Origin: Oricola sp.
GTDB lineage: Bacteria; Pseudomonadota; Alphaproteobacteria; Rhizobiales; Rhizobiaceae
Assembly: GCF_022763245.1 (NCBI RefSeq)
Contig: NZ_JALEGV010000040.1
Coordinates: 372,001-436,000 of the forward strand
Length of the DNA: 64,000 nucleotides
Reading direction: 5' to 3'
A program made the translations under genes and the position numbers. The notes below the pieces were generated by a model that saw only the letters and a list, made by a program, of their open reading frames with translations, was not told where the DNA came from and did not search any database. Positions within the stretch are counted from its first letter, which is position 1, and every line of letters starts with the position of its first letter. Shown here piece after piece: positions 9,025 to 18,477 of the stretch.

Positions 9025-11232
9025 CTAGGTCCTGCTTTTTTCAGCCCGTTTCTTGTGGGCGATCAATCGCGGCGCGGAGGATTTCAACGACTTTCCGCGG
9101 CCGGACAGGCTGGGATTGGTCATGAAGTACCTCTGGGCGTCGAAGACCTGCTCGTCCTTGCCGGATACGATGCGCCGCGAGCGACCGTCGGCGAGAAGCT
9201 CGAAGCTCTGCTGGTTGTCGAGCAGATTGGCCAGCATGATCTGGCCGACCACCTGTTCGCGCACCGTCGGGTTTTCCAGCGGAACGAGCGTTTCGACGCG
9301 CCGGTCGAGATTGCGCGGCATCAGGTCGGCCGAGCCGATATAGACGATGGAATCGTCGGACGGCAGGCCCTCGCCATTGCCGAAGCAGTAGATGCGGCTG
9401 TGCTCCAGATAGCGGCCGACGATCGACTTGACGCGGATGTTCTCCGACAGGCCCGGAACCTGCGGCCGCAGGCAGCAGATGCCGCGTACGATCATGTCGA
9501 TCTGCACGCCGGCCTGGCTGGCGTCATAGAGCGCGTCGATGATCTTGGCGTCGACCAGCGCGTTCATCTTGAACCAGATCTCGGCCGGCCGGCCGGCCTT
9601 CGCATGCTCGATCTCGTCGGCGATGTGCTTGAGGATGCGGTTGCGCATGAAGCGCGGCGAGACAGCCAGCTTCAAGTCGGAGCCGGGATCGGCATAGCCG
9701 GTGATCAGGTTGAAGACCTGCGCCACGTCACGGGCGATCATCGGGTCGCAGGTGAAGTAGGACAGGTCCGTGTAGATCTTGGCGGTGATCGGATGGTAGT
9801 TGCCGGTGCCCAGATGCACGTAGTTGCGCAGCCTGCCGTCCTCGCGCCGCACGATCAGCGACATCTTCGCGTGCGTCTTCAGTTCGAAGAAGCCGTAGAC
9901 AACCTGCACGCCCGCGCGTTCGAGGTCGCGCGCCCAGCGGATGTTGGCTTCCTCGTCGAAACGCGCCTTCAGCTCGATCAGCGCGGTCACCGACTTGCCG
10001 GCCTCGGCCGCGTCGATCAGGGCGCGGATGATCGGGCTGTCCTTGGACGTGCGGTAGAGCGTCTGCTTGACCGCCAGCACGTTCGGATCCTGCGCCGCCT
10101 GGTTGAGGAACTGCACCACCACGTCGAAGGATTCATAGGGGTGGTGGACGATGATGTCCTTCTCGCGGATCGCGGCGAAGCAGTCGCCGTTGTGATCGCG
10201 GATGCGCTCGGGGAAGCGCGCCGAATAGGGCTTGAACTTCAGGTCGTCGCGATCCGTCGAAACGATCTCGGAGACCGTGCTCAGCGCCAGGATGCCGGGC
10301 AGCACGCAGACGCGCGTCTCGGGCACTTCCAGCTCATGCGCCACGAATTCGCGCAGGCCCTGCGGCATCTCGTGATCGAATTCGATGCGGACGACCTGTC
10401 CGCGCCGGCGCCGCTTCAGGGCGCTTTCGAACAGCCGCACCAGATCCTCGGCCTCTTCCTCGACCTCGATGTCGCTGTCGCGGATGATGCGGAACGTGCC
10501 CTTCCCCTTCACCTCGTAGCCCGGATAAAGCTTGGCGATATGCAGGCCGATGACGTCTTCAAGGCTGATGAAGCGGTACTGGCCCTTGTCGGTCGGGATG
10601 GACACGAAGCGGTCGAGCGCGACGGGGAAACGCAGAAGCGCGTTCATCTGCTCGCGATTGCGGCGGTTCACCAGTTCCAGCGCTATGGAAAAGCCCAGAT
10701 TCGGGATGAACGGGAACGGATGCGCCGGATCGATGGAGAGCGGCGTCAGCACCGGGAAGATCGTCTGCTGGAAATGGTCCTCCAGCCAGTCGAGGTCCTG
10801 CTGGTCGAGATGTTCGCTGCGGACGATCGCGATGCCCTCGGCGCCCAGTTCCTCCTGCAATTCGGCCAGCACGATCTGCTGCTCGGTCTGCAGCTTGCCG
10901 GATTCCTCGATGATGGCGTCGAGCTGTTCCTGCGGCGTCAGGCCGTCGGAGGACCGTTCGGCGATGCCTTCACGCACCTGGCCGGCAAGGCCGGCGACGC
11001 GCACCATGAAGAACTCGTCCAGATTGTCGGCCGAAATCGACAGGAAGCGCAGACGCTCCAGCAGCGGATGCTGGGTGTTGCGCGCCTCTTCGAGCACGCG
11101 CCAGTTGAACTGCAGCCACGAAAACTCACGGTTCACGAAACGCGCAACGTCATTGCGCGTCACAGTCGCCGTGTCCGGACCGGGTTCGGCCGGCTGCACC
11201 GTGGCGGGCTGCGTGTGAAGTGTGTCGGTCAT
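9025..11232 (-). CDS. ppk1: Polyphosphate kinase 1
   Basis: Membrane-associated enzyme that reversibly transfers the gamma phosphate of ATP to polyphosphate. The 735 residues carry the PPK1 domains in order: N domain ([12 protein letters not shown]), head domain, and two phospholipase-D-like catalytic domains with the active histidines in KTHAKMSLI and in [19 protein letters not shown] is also diagnostic. The tail is basic, rich in Lys/Arg. It is first in a ppk-ppx pair and starts 104 bases downstream of hdaA; the upstream stretch could hold its own promoter. Confidence 0.96.
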   Translation of the reverse strand: MTDTLHTQPATVQPAEPGPDTATVTRNDVARFVNREFSWLQFNWRVLEEARNTQHPLLERLRFLSISADNLDEFFMVRVAGLAGQVREGIAERSSDGLTPQEQLDAIIEESGKLQTEQQIVLAELQEELGAEGIAIVRSEHLDQQDLDWLEDHFQQTIFPVLTPLSIDPAHPFPFIPNLGFSIALELVNRRNREQMNALLRFPVALDRFVSIPTDKGQYRFISLEDVIGLHIAKLYPGYEVKGKGTFRIIRDSDIEVEEEAEDLVRLFESALKRRRRGQVVRIEFDHEMPQGLREFVAHELEVPETRVCVLPGILALSTVSEIVSTDRDDLKFKPYSARFPERIRDHNGDCFAAIREKDIIVHHPYESFDVVVQFLNQAAQDPNVLAVKQTLYRTSKDSPIIRALIDAAEAGKSVTALIELKARFDEEANIRWARDLERAGVQVVYGFFELKTHAKMSLIVRREDGRLRNYVHLGTGNYHPITAKIYTDLSYFTCDPMIARDVAQVFNLITGYADPGSDLKLAVSPRFMRNRILKHIADEIEHAKAGRPAEIWFKMNALVDAKIIDALYDASQAGVQIDMIVRGICCLRPQVPGLSENIRVKSIVGRYLEHSRIYCFGNGEGLPSDDSIVYIGSADLMPRNLDRRVETLVPLENPTVREQVVGQIMLANLLDNQQSFELLADGRSRRIVSGKDEQVFDAQRYFMTNPSLSGRGKSLKSSAPRLIAHKKRAEKSRT

Positions 11233-11336
11233 TCGTGCGTGCTCGTCCTCTGGTTTTGCCGCGGATACATGGCGTTGCCTACCGGAATGCCATGGTTACA
11301 TGACATAGTCGAGACTGCCGCGCTTCAACGCAAGAG

Positions 11337-12035
11337 CTAGAAATCGAACTCGTTCTGGTTGGCGTCCTGTTCGCGCAGGAACGCGGCGGCGAAGGCGCGC
11401 GTGATCTTCACCTTGCGCGCCATCGACGCCCGGTCGAGCCGCTCGACGACGCTGCGGGCGCTGGCGAGCGACCGCTCGATGCGGCTGGCCAGATAGGCGA
11501 TCACCGACGGATCGACGGCGATCTGCCGATCGGCGAAGAGTTTCGCCATCACCCCGACCAGCAATTCGTCGTCGGGCTCGGTGATCTCGACGGTCGTCGC
11601 CGCCTGGATGCGGGATCTGAGATCGGGCGTGCGCACCTGCCAGGCGCCGGGCCAGTGCGCCGACGTCATCAAGAGGCCGGATCCGTTGGCGCGCACCGCG
11701 TTCATGATGTGAAACAGCGCGTTCTCGTCGAAGCCGGCCGGCTCCACGCCGTCGATCAGGATCGGCTTCCCGGCCTGGGCGGCGTCCAGGGCGTCGTCGG
11801 AGAGATCGCGCGGGTCGCAGGCGACAGCGCCGCTGACCTCGCGCCAGACGGTCGCCAGATGGGTCTTACCGGAGCCGGTCGGCCCGGCGATCACCACGAA
11901 CGGTCCCGGCCAGTCGGGCCAGCGCTCGACCAGCGCCACCGCCGCCCGGTTGGCGCGCGTGACGATCAGGTCGTCGCGCGACATCGACCCCGACAGGCCG
12001 ATATCGAGAAGGAGCTGTGGATCGCTGTCCGTCAT
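11337..12035 (-). CDS. hdaA: DnaA-related regulator HdaA
   Basis: Homologue of Hda, which works with the DNA polymerase III sliding clamp to stimulate ATP hydrolysis by DnaA and prevent re-initiation. The protein is 232 residues when started at the ATG at 12035 (an upstream in-frame ATG exists at 12122 but lies inside the preceding permease gene). From that start residues 7-12 read QLLLDI, a clamp-binding motif close to the N-terminus as in Hda. A P-loop (GPTGSGKT, 51-58) and sensor-2-like region (LASARSVVERLDRAS) follow; the DNA-binding domain IV of DnaA is absent, as expected. It follows the permease by 37 bases. Confidence 0.88.
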   Translation of the reverse strand: MTDSDPQLLLDIGLSGSMSRDDLIVTRANRAAVALVERWPDWPGPFVVIAGPTGSGKTHLATVWREVSGAVACDPRDLSDDALDAAQAGKPILIDGVEPAGFDENALFHIMNAVRANGSGLLMTSAHWPGAWQVRTPDLRSRIQAATTVEITEPDDELLVGVMAKLFADRQIAVDPSVIAYLASRIERSLASARSVVERLDRASMARKVKITRAFAAAFLREQDANQNEFDF

Positions 12036-12072
12036 GGCACGCAATTTCGCCCGCGCGGCGGCGCCGGCAGGC

Positions 12073-13194
12073 TCACTCTTCGGATGGCGAGGCGGGCTCG
12101 CCTTTTTCGGACTCGCCGACATAGAGATCGGAATCGAGGTATTTCTCCAGCGCGAACCGCACCAGCACGCCGATCGCCGAGGCGGCCGGCACCGCGATCA
12201 GGAGGCCGGTGAAGCCGAACATCGCGCCGAAGGCGAACAGGGCGAACATCAGCCACACCGGGTGCAGGCCAACGCTGTCGCCGACGAGCTTGGGCTGAAG
12301 GATGTTGCCCTCGACCGCCTGGCCGATCATGAAGATCCCGGCGACGATGACCACCATGATCCAGTCCGGCCAGAACTGGACGACCGCTACACCCACCGAC
12401 AGGACCAGCCCGACCAGCGAGCCGACATAGGGGATGAAGCTGATCAGGCCGGCGAACAGACCGATCAGCAATCCGAAATTGAGCCCGGTGATGGTGAGGC
12501 CGATCGCGTAGAACAGGCCGAGGACGAGGCAGACGGTGCCCTGCCCCCGCACGAAGCCGGCGATGGTCTTGTTGACGTCGCGGCCGAGCCGCCGGACATC
12601 GGCGATGTGGTCACGCGGGACCCAGCCGTCGACCTTGGCGATCATCCGGTCCCAGTCCAGCAGCATGTAGAAGGCGACGACCGGCGTGACGACCAGCAGG
12701 CCGACCACGTCGACGATCGCCTTGCCGGAGGACCAGATGCCCTGGAACAGCGTGCTGACCACGCCCGCGCCCTGCTTGAGCAGTTCGTTCAGGCCGCTTT
12801 GCAGATCGTTGACGTCGATGCCGACATAGTTCGCCAGCCATCCGGTCTCGAGGCTGAGCCTGGAGAGAAGCCCCTGCAGTTCGGAGATGTATTCCGGGAA
12901 ATGGGACATCAGGCCCGCCGCCTGGGTCACCAGGATCGGCACGATCACGGCCAGCGCGATCACCAGCGCGATGACGAAGCCGAGAAGGATGACGATGGTC
13001 GCGGCCAGCCGCGAGAGGCCGCGCCGCTCCAGGAAGTCGGCGACCGGATCCATGAAATAGGCGAGCGCCAGACCCGCCACGAAAGGCAGCAGGATGGACC
13101 GGAACACGTAGACGAACAGGATGAAGACGGCGGTCGCCGCCAGCCAGAACAGGACCTGGCGTTTCAGATAGGCAGTGGAAATGTGTTTGGTCAC
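12073..13194 (-). CDS. AI-2E/PerM-family membrane permease
   Basis: A 373-residue inner-membrane protein of the AI-2 exporter superfamily (UPF0118/PerM). It has about eight hydrophobic segments, with the family pattern of three N-terminal helices, a long less hydrophobic middle (about 95-160), and the conserved GLFAGLISFIPYVGS and GDSVGLHPVWLMF motifs in the second half. The transported substrate of such proteins is often unknown; autoinducer-2 export should not be assumed. The start is GTG at 13194, overlapping the stop of the preceding gene (GTGA), which argues for translational coupling. hdaA lies directly downstream, a common alphaproteobacterial order. Confidence 0.88.
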   Translation of the reverse strand: MTKHISTAYLKRQVLFWLAATAVFILFVYVFRSILLPFVAGLALAYFMDPVADFLERRGLSRLAATIVILLGFVIALVIALAVIVPILVTQAAGLMSHFPEYISELQGLLSRLSLETGWLANYVGIDVNDLQSGLNELLKQGAGVVSTLFQGIWSSGKAIVDVVGLLVVTPVVAFYMLLDWDRMIAKVDGWVPRDHIADVRRLGRDVNKTIAGFVRGQGTVCLVLGLFYAIGLTITGLNFGLLIGLFAGLISFIPYVGSLVGLVLSVGVAVVQFWPDWIMVVIVAGIFMIGQAVEGNILQPKLVGDSVGLHPVWLMFALFAFGAMFGFTGLLIAVPAASAIGVLVRFALEKYLDSDLYVGESEKGEPASPSEE

Positions 13195-13775
13195 TTCGAG
13201 CCGTCCGATTGTTCTTGGTGCCGCGCCGCGCCCGCGCCGAAACTGCGAAAGATCAGGCGGGTGTAATCCGCCGCCGAAACCGCCGTCAGCACGAGGACAA
13301 GGCCGATAAGACCACGATTGACCGACGGAATCGACCATTCGAAGGCATTGGCCGCCAGGAGCCAGGCGGCGAGAAGGATCAGCACCGCCGTATTCACCTT
13401 GGAGACCGGCAATACCCGGATGTCGGATGCCTTGCCGCGAAGTGCAAGTGCGCCGGCGCCAACCACGATCGCCACATCGCGCGCCACGATCAGCACCAGC
13501 AGCCAGACCGGCGTGAGCCCGATCAGCGTGAAGGCCGAATAGACCGCGACGCTCAACGTCTTGTCGGCCAGCGGGTCGAGATAGGCGCCGAGTTCGGAAT
13601 CCTGCCCGAAATAGCGGGCGATGAACCCGTCGATCCCGTCCGACAGGCCGGCAAGCGCAAAAAGCACGAGGCCGGTCATCCAGTTTTCGCGCATGATCGC
13701 GAGCACGATGAACGGGATCGTCGCCAAGCGCGCAAAGGAGATGATATTCGGTATCGTCAAAAACACGCCGGCCAT
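13191..13775 (-). CDS. CDP-alcohol phosphatidyltransferase family protein
   Basis: A 194-residue integral membrane enzyme that exchanges CMP on CDP-diacylglycerol for an alcohol. The family signature DG-x2-AR-x8-G-x3-D-x3-D is complete (DGIDGFIARYFG then LDPLAD). The ATG at 13775 was chosen because the preceding 41 codons of open frame have no family likeness and run into the purM upstream region. A second, more typical pgsA lies at 28.5 kb, so this copy probably has another role, perhaps cardiolipin or another phospholipid headgroup; the alcohol cannot be told. Its stop overlaps the start of the downstream permease. Confidence 0.85.
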   Translation of the reverse strand: MAGVFLTIPNIISFARLATIPFIVLAIMRENWMTGLVLFALAGLSDGIDGFIARYFGQDSELGAYLDPLADKTLSVAVYSAFTLIGLTPVWLLVLIVARDVAIVVGAGALALRGKASDIRVLPVSKVNTAVLILLAAWLLAANAFEWSIPSVNRGLIGLVLVLTAVSAADYTRLIFRSFGAGAARHQEQSDGSK

Positions 13776-13916
13776 CGCTGTGCTGTTCGAATCGTCATAT
13801 AGAGATGCACTCGCGCCGGCGCAAAACCCTTGATCATGCGTCAGGCGCCGCACTGGAAAAGCCGACTGCCCCGTGCGATAGACGCCACGACCAAGCACAG
13901 CCGGAATACGCCAGAA

Positions 13917-14999
13917 ATGCCCGACACATCGAACCCCTCAGACGCAAAGAACGGCCTCAGCTATCGTGACGCGGGCGTCGACATCGACGCCGGCAACGCG
14001 CTGGTGGAGGCGATCAAGCCGATGGTGAAATCCACCCGGCGCTCCGGTGCGGACGGCACGATCGGCGGGTTCGGCGGATTGTTCGACCTGAAGGCGGCTG
14101 GCTTCGACGACCCGGTTCTGGTCGCGGCCAATGACGGCGTCGGCACCAAGTTGAAGGTCGCCATCGAGGCCGATCTCCACGACACGGTGGGCATCGACCT
14201 CGTCGCCATGTGCGTCAACGACCTAGTCGTCCAGGGCGCCGAGCCGCTGTTCTTCCTCGACTATTTCGCGACCGGCAAGCTGGACGTGAAACAGGGGGCC
14301 GCCATCGTCTCCGGCATCGCGGATGGCTGCCGGCAGGCCGGCTGCGCGCTGCTCGGCGGCGAGACGGCGGAGATGCCGGGCATGTATTCAAGCGGCGACT
14401 ATGACCTCGCGGGCTTTGCCGTCGGCGCGGCCGAGCGCGGACAGTTGCTGCCGAAACCGGACATCGCGGAAGGCGACGTCATCCTCGGGCTGGCCTCGGC
14501 CGGCATCCATTCCAACGGCTATTCGCTGGTGCGCCGCATCGTCGAGATGTCCGGACTTTCCTATGGCGCGTCGGCGCCGTTCGACCGCGAACGCACGCTG
14601 GGCGCGGCATTGCTCGACCCGACGCGCATCTATGTGAAATCCGTGCTGGCGGCGATCCGCGAGACCGGCTCGGTCAAGGCGCTGGCGCATATCACCGGCG
14701 GCGGTTTTCCCGAGAACATTCCGCGCGTGCTGCCGGACGGCATGGCCGCCGAGATCGACCTTTCGGCGATCCGCGTGCCGCATGTCTTCGCCTGGCTGGC
14801 CGCGCAAGGCGGCGTCGCGCGCGACGAGATGCTGCGTACCTTCAATTGCGGCGTCGGCATGATCGCGGTCGTCTCGCCCGAGGAGAGCGAAGCCGTCGCC
14901 GAGGTGCTGGAGCGCGAAGGCGAAACGGTCACGCGCATCGGCGTCATGACAGCGCAGGACGGCGCGCGGGTGACCTATCGCGGGGACCTCGATCTTTGA
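13917..14999 (+). CDS. purM: Phosphoribosylformylglycinamidine cyclo-ligase (AIR synthetase)
   Basis: Fifth step of purine synthesis: closes FGAM to aminoimidazole ribotide using ATP. The 360 residues show the PurM fold motifs [13 protein letters not shown] at the N-terminus, [47 protein letters not shown] and [10 protein letters not shown]. The ATG at 13917 is used because the earlier in-frame ATG at 13830 would add an unrelated basic leader. The stop overlaps the purN start, so the two are coupled. It is divergent from the CDP-alcohol phosphatidyltransferase gene. Confidence 0.96.
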   Translation: MPDTSNPSDAKNGLSYRDAGVDIDAGNALVEAIKPMVKSTRRSGADGTIGGFGGLFDLKAAGFDDPVLVAANDGVGTKLKVAIEADLHDTVGIDLVAMCVNDLVVQGAEPLFFLDYFATGKLDVKQGAAIVSGIADGCRQAGCALLGGETAEMPGMYSSGDYDLAGFAVGAAERGQLLPKPDIAEGDVILGLASAGIHSNGYSLVRRIVEMSGLSYGASAPFDRERTLGAALLDPTRIYVKSVLAAIRETGSVKALAHITGGGFPENIPRVLPDGMAAEIDLSAIRVPHVFAWLAAQGGVARDEMLRTFNCGVGMIAVVSPEESEAVAEVLEREGETVTRIGVMTAQDGARVTYRGDLDL

Positions 15000-15580
15000 G
15001 CGCCCGCAAGCGCGTTGCCGTGCTGATCTCGGGACGCGGCTCCAACATGGAGGCGCTGCTCCGGGCGGCCGGCGCGCCGGACTACCCCGCCGAGATCGTG
15101 CTCGTCCTCTCCGACAATCCGCAAGCGAAGGGGCTGGAAACGGCCGCGGCCGCGGGCATCGCCGCGCGCGCACTGCCGCGTTCGGATTTCGCCTCGAAAC
15201 ACGCCCATGAGGATGCCATCCAGGCCGCGCTGGACGAAGCCGGCATCGAGATTGTCTGCCTCGCCGGTTTCATGCGCCTTCTTTCTGGCGACTTCCTCGC
15301 CCCCTGGGAAGGTCGGATCATCAACATCCACCCGTCCCTCCTGCCGAAGCACAAGGGGCTCGACACGCACGCCCGGGCGATCGAGGCCGGCGACGCGACC
15401 CATGGCTGCTCGGTGCATCACGTGACCGCCGGCATGGATGAAGGCCCGGTGATCTGCCAGGCCGAAGTGCCGATCCTGCCCGACGACACGCCCGACACGC
15501 TCGCCTCGCGGGTTCTCGTCCAGGAACACCGCATCTATCCGCTGGCGCTGGCGAAGATCGCCGGATCAGTCGCCGACTGA
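14996..15580 (+). CDS. purN: Phosphoribosylglycinamide formyltransferase
   Basis: Transfers a formyl group from 10-formyl-tetrahydrofolate to GAR in purine synthesis. The frame runs from a TTG at 14996, whose last two bases are part of the purM stop (TTGA), giving 194 residues with the expected beginning ([18 protein letters not shown]). Catalytic residues are visible: Asn and His in [13 protein letters not shown] and Asp in the [13 protein letters not shown] block. No ATG is available near the proper start, so the TTG start is well supported. Operon with purM. Confidence 0.95.
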   Translation: MSARKRVAVLISGRGSNMEALLRAAGAPDYPAEIVLVLSDNPQAKGLETAAAAGIAARALPRSDFASKHAHEDAIQAALDEAGIEIVCLAGFMRLLSGDFLAPWEGRIINIHPSLLPKHKGLDTHARAIEAGDATHGCSVHHVTAGMDEGPVICQAEVPILPDDTPDTLASRVLVQEHRIYPLALAKIAGSVAD

Positions 15581-15668
15581 GCTTCGTCGCTTGCAGCCCG
15601 CCCGATGCGGCGTTGCGCTCGCGCGGTTTCTTGCTATTAACGCCGGGCCTTGCGGAGGAGTGACATTC

Positions 15669-16973
15669 ATGGCCCAACCCCTTGTGATGATTGCCGGTGG
15701 CGGCATCGGCGGTCTTGCGACCGCGCTTACGCTGAACCAGATCGGCGTGCCCTGCCTGGTGTTCGAAGCCGTGCGCGAATTGCGTCCGCTCGGGGTCGGC
15801 ATCAACATCCAGCCGAACGCCGTGCGCGAACTCTACGATCTGGGCATCGGCCAGGACGATCTCGACAAGGTGGGCGTGCCGGCGAAGGAATGGGCCCTCG
15901 TCGGCTTGAACGGCAACGACATCTATTCGGAGACCCGCGGCATGCTGGCCGGCTACAACTGGCCGCAATATGCCGTGCATCGCGGCCAGTTCCACGTGAT
16001 GCTCTACGACACGTTCGTCGCACGCGCGGGCAAGGACGCCGTGCGGCTCGGCAGCCGCGTGACCGGTTACGAGAACAATGCCGACGGCACCGTCACCGCG
16101 ATCGTCGAAGGCGCCGACGGCACGACGTCTCGCGAGACCGGCACATTGCTGATCGGCGCGGACGGCATCCACTCCTCCATCCGCGCGCAGATGCATCCCG
16201 ACCAGCCGCCGATCCATTGGGGCGGCGCGATCATGTGGCGCGGCACGACCATGGCGAAACCGATCCGGAGCGGATCGTCCTTCGTCGGTCTCGGCACGCA
16301 CCAGCACCGCATGGTGATCTACCCGATCTCGCATCCCGATCCGGACACCGGGCTCGCGATGATCAACTGGATCGCCGAACTGACGGTGGACAATTCCGAG
16401 GGCTGGAAGAATTCGGGCTGGTTCAAGCCGGTCGAGATCGACGACTTCATCAGCCATTTCGAAGGCTGGACCTATGACTGGCTCGACGTTCCCGCGCTGC
16501 TGCGCGGCGCCGACGTCGCCTATGAGAACCCGATGATCGACCGCGATCCGGTGCCCACGTGGCGCGACGGCAACGTCGTCTTGATGGGCGACGCCGCGCA
16601 CGCCATGTACCCGACCGGCTCCAACGGCGCGAGCCAGGCGATCATCGACGCCCGCGTGCTCGGCACATGCCTGCTCGAACACGGCGTCTCGCCCGACGCG
16701 CTCGCCGCCTTCGACGAGGCGCTGTGCGGACCGGTCTCCGAACTCATCCTGCGTAATCGCGGCGCCGGCCCCTTCGGCCTTCTCAACATGGTCGACGAGC
16801 GCTGCGGCGGCGAGTTCGACAGCATCGACGACGTCATCCCCGCCGAAGAACGCGCCGAATTCATGGCGAAATACAAGGCAGCCGCCGGCTTCGCGATCGA
16901 GAAGCTGAACAACGCGCCCCGGACGATCCCCGAAGGCGCCACCGTCGAGACCGAGCCGGCGATCCAGGCATAG
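15669..16973 (+). CDS. FAD-dependent monooxygenase
   Basis: A 434-residue group A flavoprotein hydroxylase (PhzS/UbiH-like fold). The N-terminus has the Rossmann GGGIGG motif; GADGIHSSIR is the DG motif and MGDAAHAMYPTGSNG the GD motif that binds FAD and NAD(P)H. No signal peptide or membrane segment. The ATG at 15669 is preceded by GGAGGAG; an earlier in-frame start would overlap purN's trailer. Such enzymes act on aromatic or heteroaromatic substrates; the substrate is not evident. A perfect hairpin lies after the stop. The MarR gene downstream could control it, but the hairpin and separate promoter argue for independent transcription. Confidence 0.85.
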   Translation: MAQPLVMIAGGGIGGLATALTLNQIGVPCLVFEAVRELRPLGVGINIQPNAVRELYDLGIGQDDLDKVGVPAKEWALVGLNGNDIYSETRGMLAGYNWPQYAVHRGQFHVMLYDTFVARAGKDAVRLGSRVTGYENNADGTVTAIVEGADGTTSRETGTLLIGADGIHSSIRAQMHPDQPPIHWGGAIMWRGTTMAKPIRSGSSFVGLGTHQHRMVIYPISHPDPDTGLAMINWIAELTVDNSEGWKNSGWFKPVEIDDFISHFEGWTYDWLDVPALLRGADVAYENPMIDRDPVPTWRDGNVVLMGDAAHAMYPTGSNGASQAIIDARVLGTCLLEHGVSPDALAAFDEALCGPVSELILRNRGAGPFGLLNMVDERCGGEFDSIDDVIPAEERAEFMAKYKAAAGFAIEKLNNAPRTIPEGATVETEPAIQA

Positions 16974-17000
16974 ACGTTCGGGAGCGTATCTTCCGAGCCA

Positions 17001-17024
17001 CGGCATGACGGATGCGTCATGCCG
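17001..17024 (+). terminator. Perfect hairpin after the monooxygenase gene
   Basis: A 10-bp perfect stem (17001-17010 with 17015-17024) and a 4-base loop, 27 bases past the monooxygenase stop. The T-run is missing, so it is called a terminator by position and stem strength. Confidence 0.5.
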
Positions 17025-17027
17025 GAC

Positions 17028-17056
17028 TTGATTAGTTCGCATGCGAACCATATCTT
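17028..17056 (+). promoter_or_regulatory. Promoter with palindromic MarR-type operator
   Basis: TTGATT at 17028-17033 and TATCTT at 17051-17056 are spaced by 17 bases and fit a sigma-70 promoter. A perfect 14-base palindrome (GTTCGCATGCGAAC, 17035-17048) fills the spacer. MarR-family regulators commonly bind short palindromes of this type beside their own genes, so autorepression of the MarR-DUF4345 operon is the likely reading. The predicted transcription start would fall at or next to the MarR ATG at 17063, so the message may be leaderless. Confidence 0.6.
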
Positions 17057-17062
17057 TGCGAT

Positions 17063-17491
17063 ATGGACAGTCTCTTCCTTCTACTGAAGCTCAACTGCAC
17101 GCGGCTGAGCAAGCTCGCCTCCGCCGCGGCGCAAGCAAGAACCGGCCTTCCCGGCGCGCAGGCGCCGGCATTGCTGATGCTGTCAATGCACGGCCCCCGC
17201 CGGATCAGCGATCTCGCGCGTGATCTCGACCTTGGGAAGCCGGCGGCGACGACGCTCGTCGATCGCATGGAGAAAGCACAGCTGGTCTTCCGGCAGAGCG
17301 ACGAGAGCGACGCGCGGATCAGTGTCATCACGCTGACGGAGCGCGGCCGCGCCATGGCTGCTGACGTCGCCGTGATGATCGGCGAATTCGACGCCACGCT
17401 CGTCGGAGGGCTCGATGAGCACGAAGAAGCCATCGTGCGCCGGTTTCTAAGACGGCTTTCGCAGTTGGACACGCTTCAGGGGAAGGCATGA
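17063..17491 (+). CDS. MarR-family transcriptional regulator
   Basis: A 142-residue winged helix-turn-helix regulator. The DNA-binding part is clear: ISDLARDLDLGKPAATTLVDRMEKAQLVFR (helix 3 and recognition helix), then the wing with RISVITLTERGRAM. The flanking N- and C-terminal helices would form the dimer interface. The operator proposed upstream suggests autoregulation. Its stop overlaps the start of the DUF4345-like membrane protein (ATGA), so that protein is the immediate coregulated gene. The inducing ligand is unknown. Confidence 0.9.
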   Translation: MDSLFLLLKLNCTRLSKLASAAAQARTGLPGAQAPALLMLSMHGPRRISDLARDLDLGKPAATTLVDRMEKAQLVFRQSDESDARISVITLTERGRAMAADVAVMIGEFDATLVGGLDEHEEAIVRRFLRRLSQLDTLQGKA

Positions 17492-17919
17492 CGATGACGG
17501 CAAGTCGATGGATCAATCTGGCGACACGCGTCGCGGGCATGATGGTGCTCGCCATCGGCCTGGCGCATTTCGCCCTCCCAACGCTGGGCTATGCGACGGC
17601 CGACCTCGCCGTCATCCCTGACGCGCAGAGGGAGCACTTCGTCTTCCTGGGCACCTATTCGATCGCCTTCTTCCTGATCAGCTTCGCGGTCATGACCCTG
17701 TTCGCGAGACTGGAGACCCCTCGCCGCGAAATGACAGTGTTTCTTGGGCTGATGGTCGTCGTTTGGACAGCGAGACTCGTGCTGGAACTCATCTATCCGG
17801 TCGAGCTCCCACTCTTCTTCGTGCCGAAACCGCATCCGATGCTGATCGTGACACTGACGATCATCGCGCTCGGCTACGCTGTCGGCTTCGCCGGCCACCT
17901 GCGGTCGGGCCGCGCCTGA
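17488..17919 (+). CDS. DUF4345-like four-helix membrane protein
   Basis: A 143-residue inner-membrane protein with four predicted hydrophobic segments (about 10-33, 47-70, 80-100, 112-137), a layout and motif set (GLAHFALP, HFVFLGTYSIAFF, VVWTARLVLELI) that resembles DUF4345 proteins. Function unknown. It starts at the ATG overlapping the MarR stop. The operon structure suggests its level is controlled by the MarR regulator, so it may be involved in handling or sensing a small molecule; that part is inference. Confidence 0.7.
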   Translation: MTMTASRWINLATRVAGMMVLAIGLAHFALPTLGYATADLAVIPDAQREHFVFLGTYSIAFFLISFAVMTLFARLETPRREMTVFLGLMVVVWTARLVLELIYPVELPLFFVPKPHPMLIVTLTIIALGYAVGFAGHLRSGRA

Positions 17920-17923
17920 TTTT

Positions 17924-18205
17924 TCAGAAGTCCGTCGGCCAGAGTTGCGCACCATGCATGACCGCCAGAATCTCCACCTGATCGGTGACACGATAGGCCA
18001 CGACATAAGGCAGCGGCGCCAGGACGTACTCTCGGGTGTCATCCACACGACCATGCCGCCCGATATCAGGCCTGTCAGCAAGAAGCGAAATGCGTTCAGA
18101 GATTTCCGTTGCCACTCTGGCGGCGGCGACGGGATTGCGATCGGCGATATAGGCGAGAATTCCGTCGAGTTGGCGGAGCGCGGAGCGTGTCCACACGATC
18201 CGCAT
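17924..18205 (-). CDS. parE: ParE/RelE-type toxin
   Basis: A 93-residue toxin of the ParE/RelE superfamily. It has the usual N-terminal helix pair (WTRSALRQLDGILAYIADRNP), the GRHGRVDDTREYVLAPLPYVVAYRV strand region with conserved Arg and Tyr, and a C-terminal ILAVMHGAQLWP. ParE toxins generally poison DNA gyrase and RelE types cleave mRNA; the sequence fits ParE better. It lies 3 bases after the antitoxin gene on the same strand, the classical order. Confidence 0.85.
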   Translation of the reverse strand: MRIVWTRSALRQLDGILAYIADRNPVAAARVATEISERISLLADRPDIGRHGRVDDTREYVLAPLPYVVAYRVTDQVEILAVMHGAQLWPTDF

Positions 18206-18208
18206 GGC

Positions 18209-18439
18209 TCAGCGGTATTTCGCGATGACAGCGTCCACTTCCGCAGCGTCGGCAAAGTCCCCGGCATTCGCCGCATCGAGGCCTTCCTCGATCCGCCGAC
18301 GCCATTCGGCCTGCCAAATCAACGAGTGCCCGTCCTCAAGCGCTTCGCGGACGATCTCCGCCCGATCCACGCCAAAACGCCGCGCCAATTCGTCGATGCG
18401 CGCTGACAATTCGGGCGATATATCCGGTTTGACGTTCAT
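18209..18439 (-). CDS. parD: ParD-type antitoxin (ribbon-helix-helix)
   Basis: A 76-residue protein: N-terminal ribbon-helix-helix (VKPDISPELSARIDELARRFGVDRAEIVREALE) that would bind the operon's own promoter and dimerise, and an acidic C-terminal tail (EEGLDAANAGDFADAAEVDAVIA) suited to neutralise the toxin. First gene of the pair; autorepression by the complex is typical of the family. Convergent with the DUF4345 operon on one side and downstream of the molybdopterin oxidoreductase on the other. Confidence 0.85.
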   Translation of the reverse strand: MNVKPDISPELSARIDELARRFGVDRAEIVREALEDGHSLIWQAEWRRRIEEGLDAANAGDFADAAEVDAVIAKYR

Positions 18440-18477
18440 GAGGGCATTCTACCCGCGCGCACCGCAGGCCGCAAACG

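Noticed and set aside
11233-11336. Pho-box-like TGTCAT and TGGCAT elements upstream of ppk
   Set aside because: The two elements are 13 bases apart rather than 11 and the second is degenerate, so PhoB control is not supported.
9055-11340. Open frame of 761 codons on the plus strand
   Set aside because: Antisense to ppk1, which has complete catalytic motifs; no RBS or family likeness in the antisense frame.
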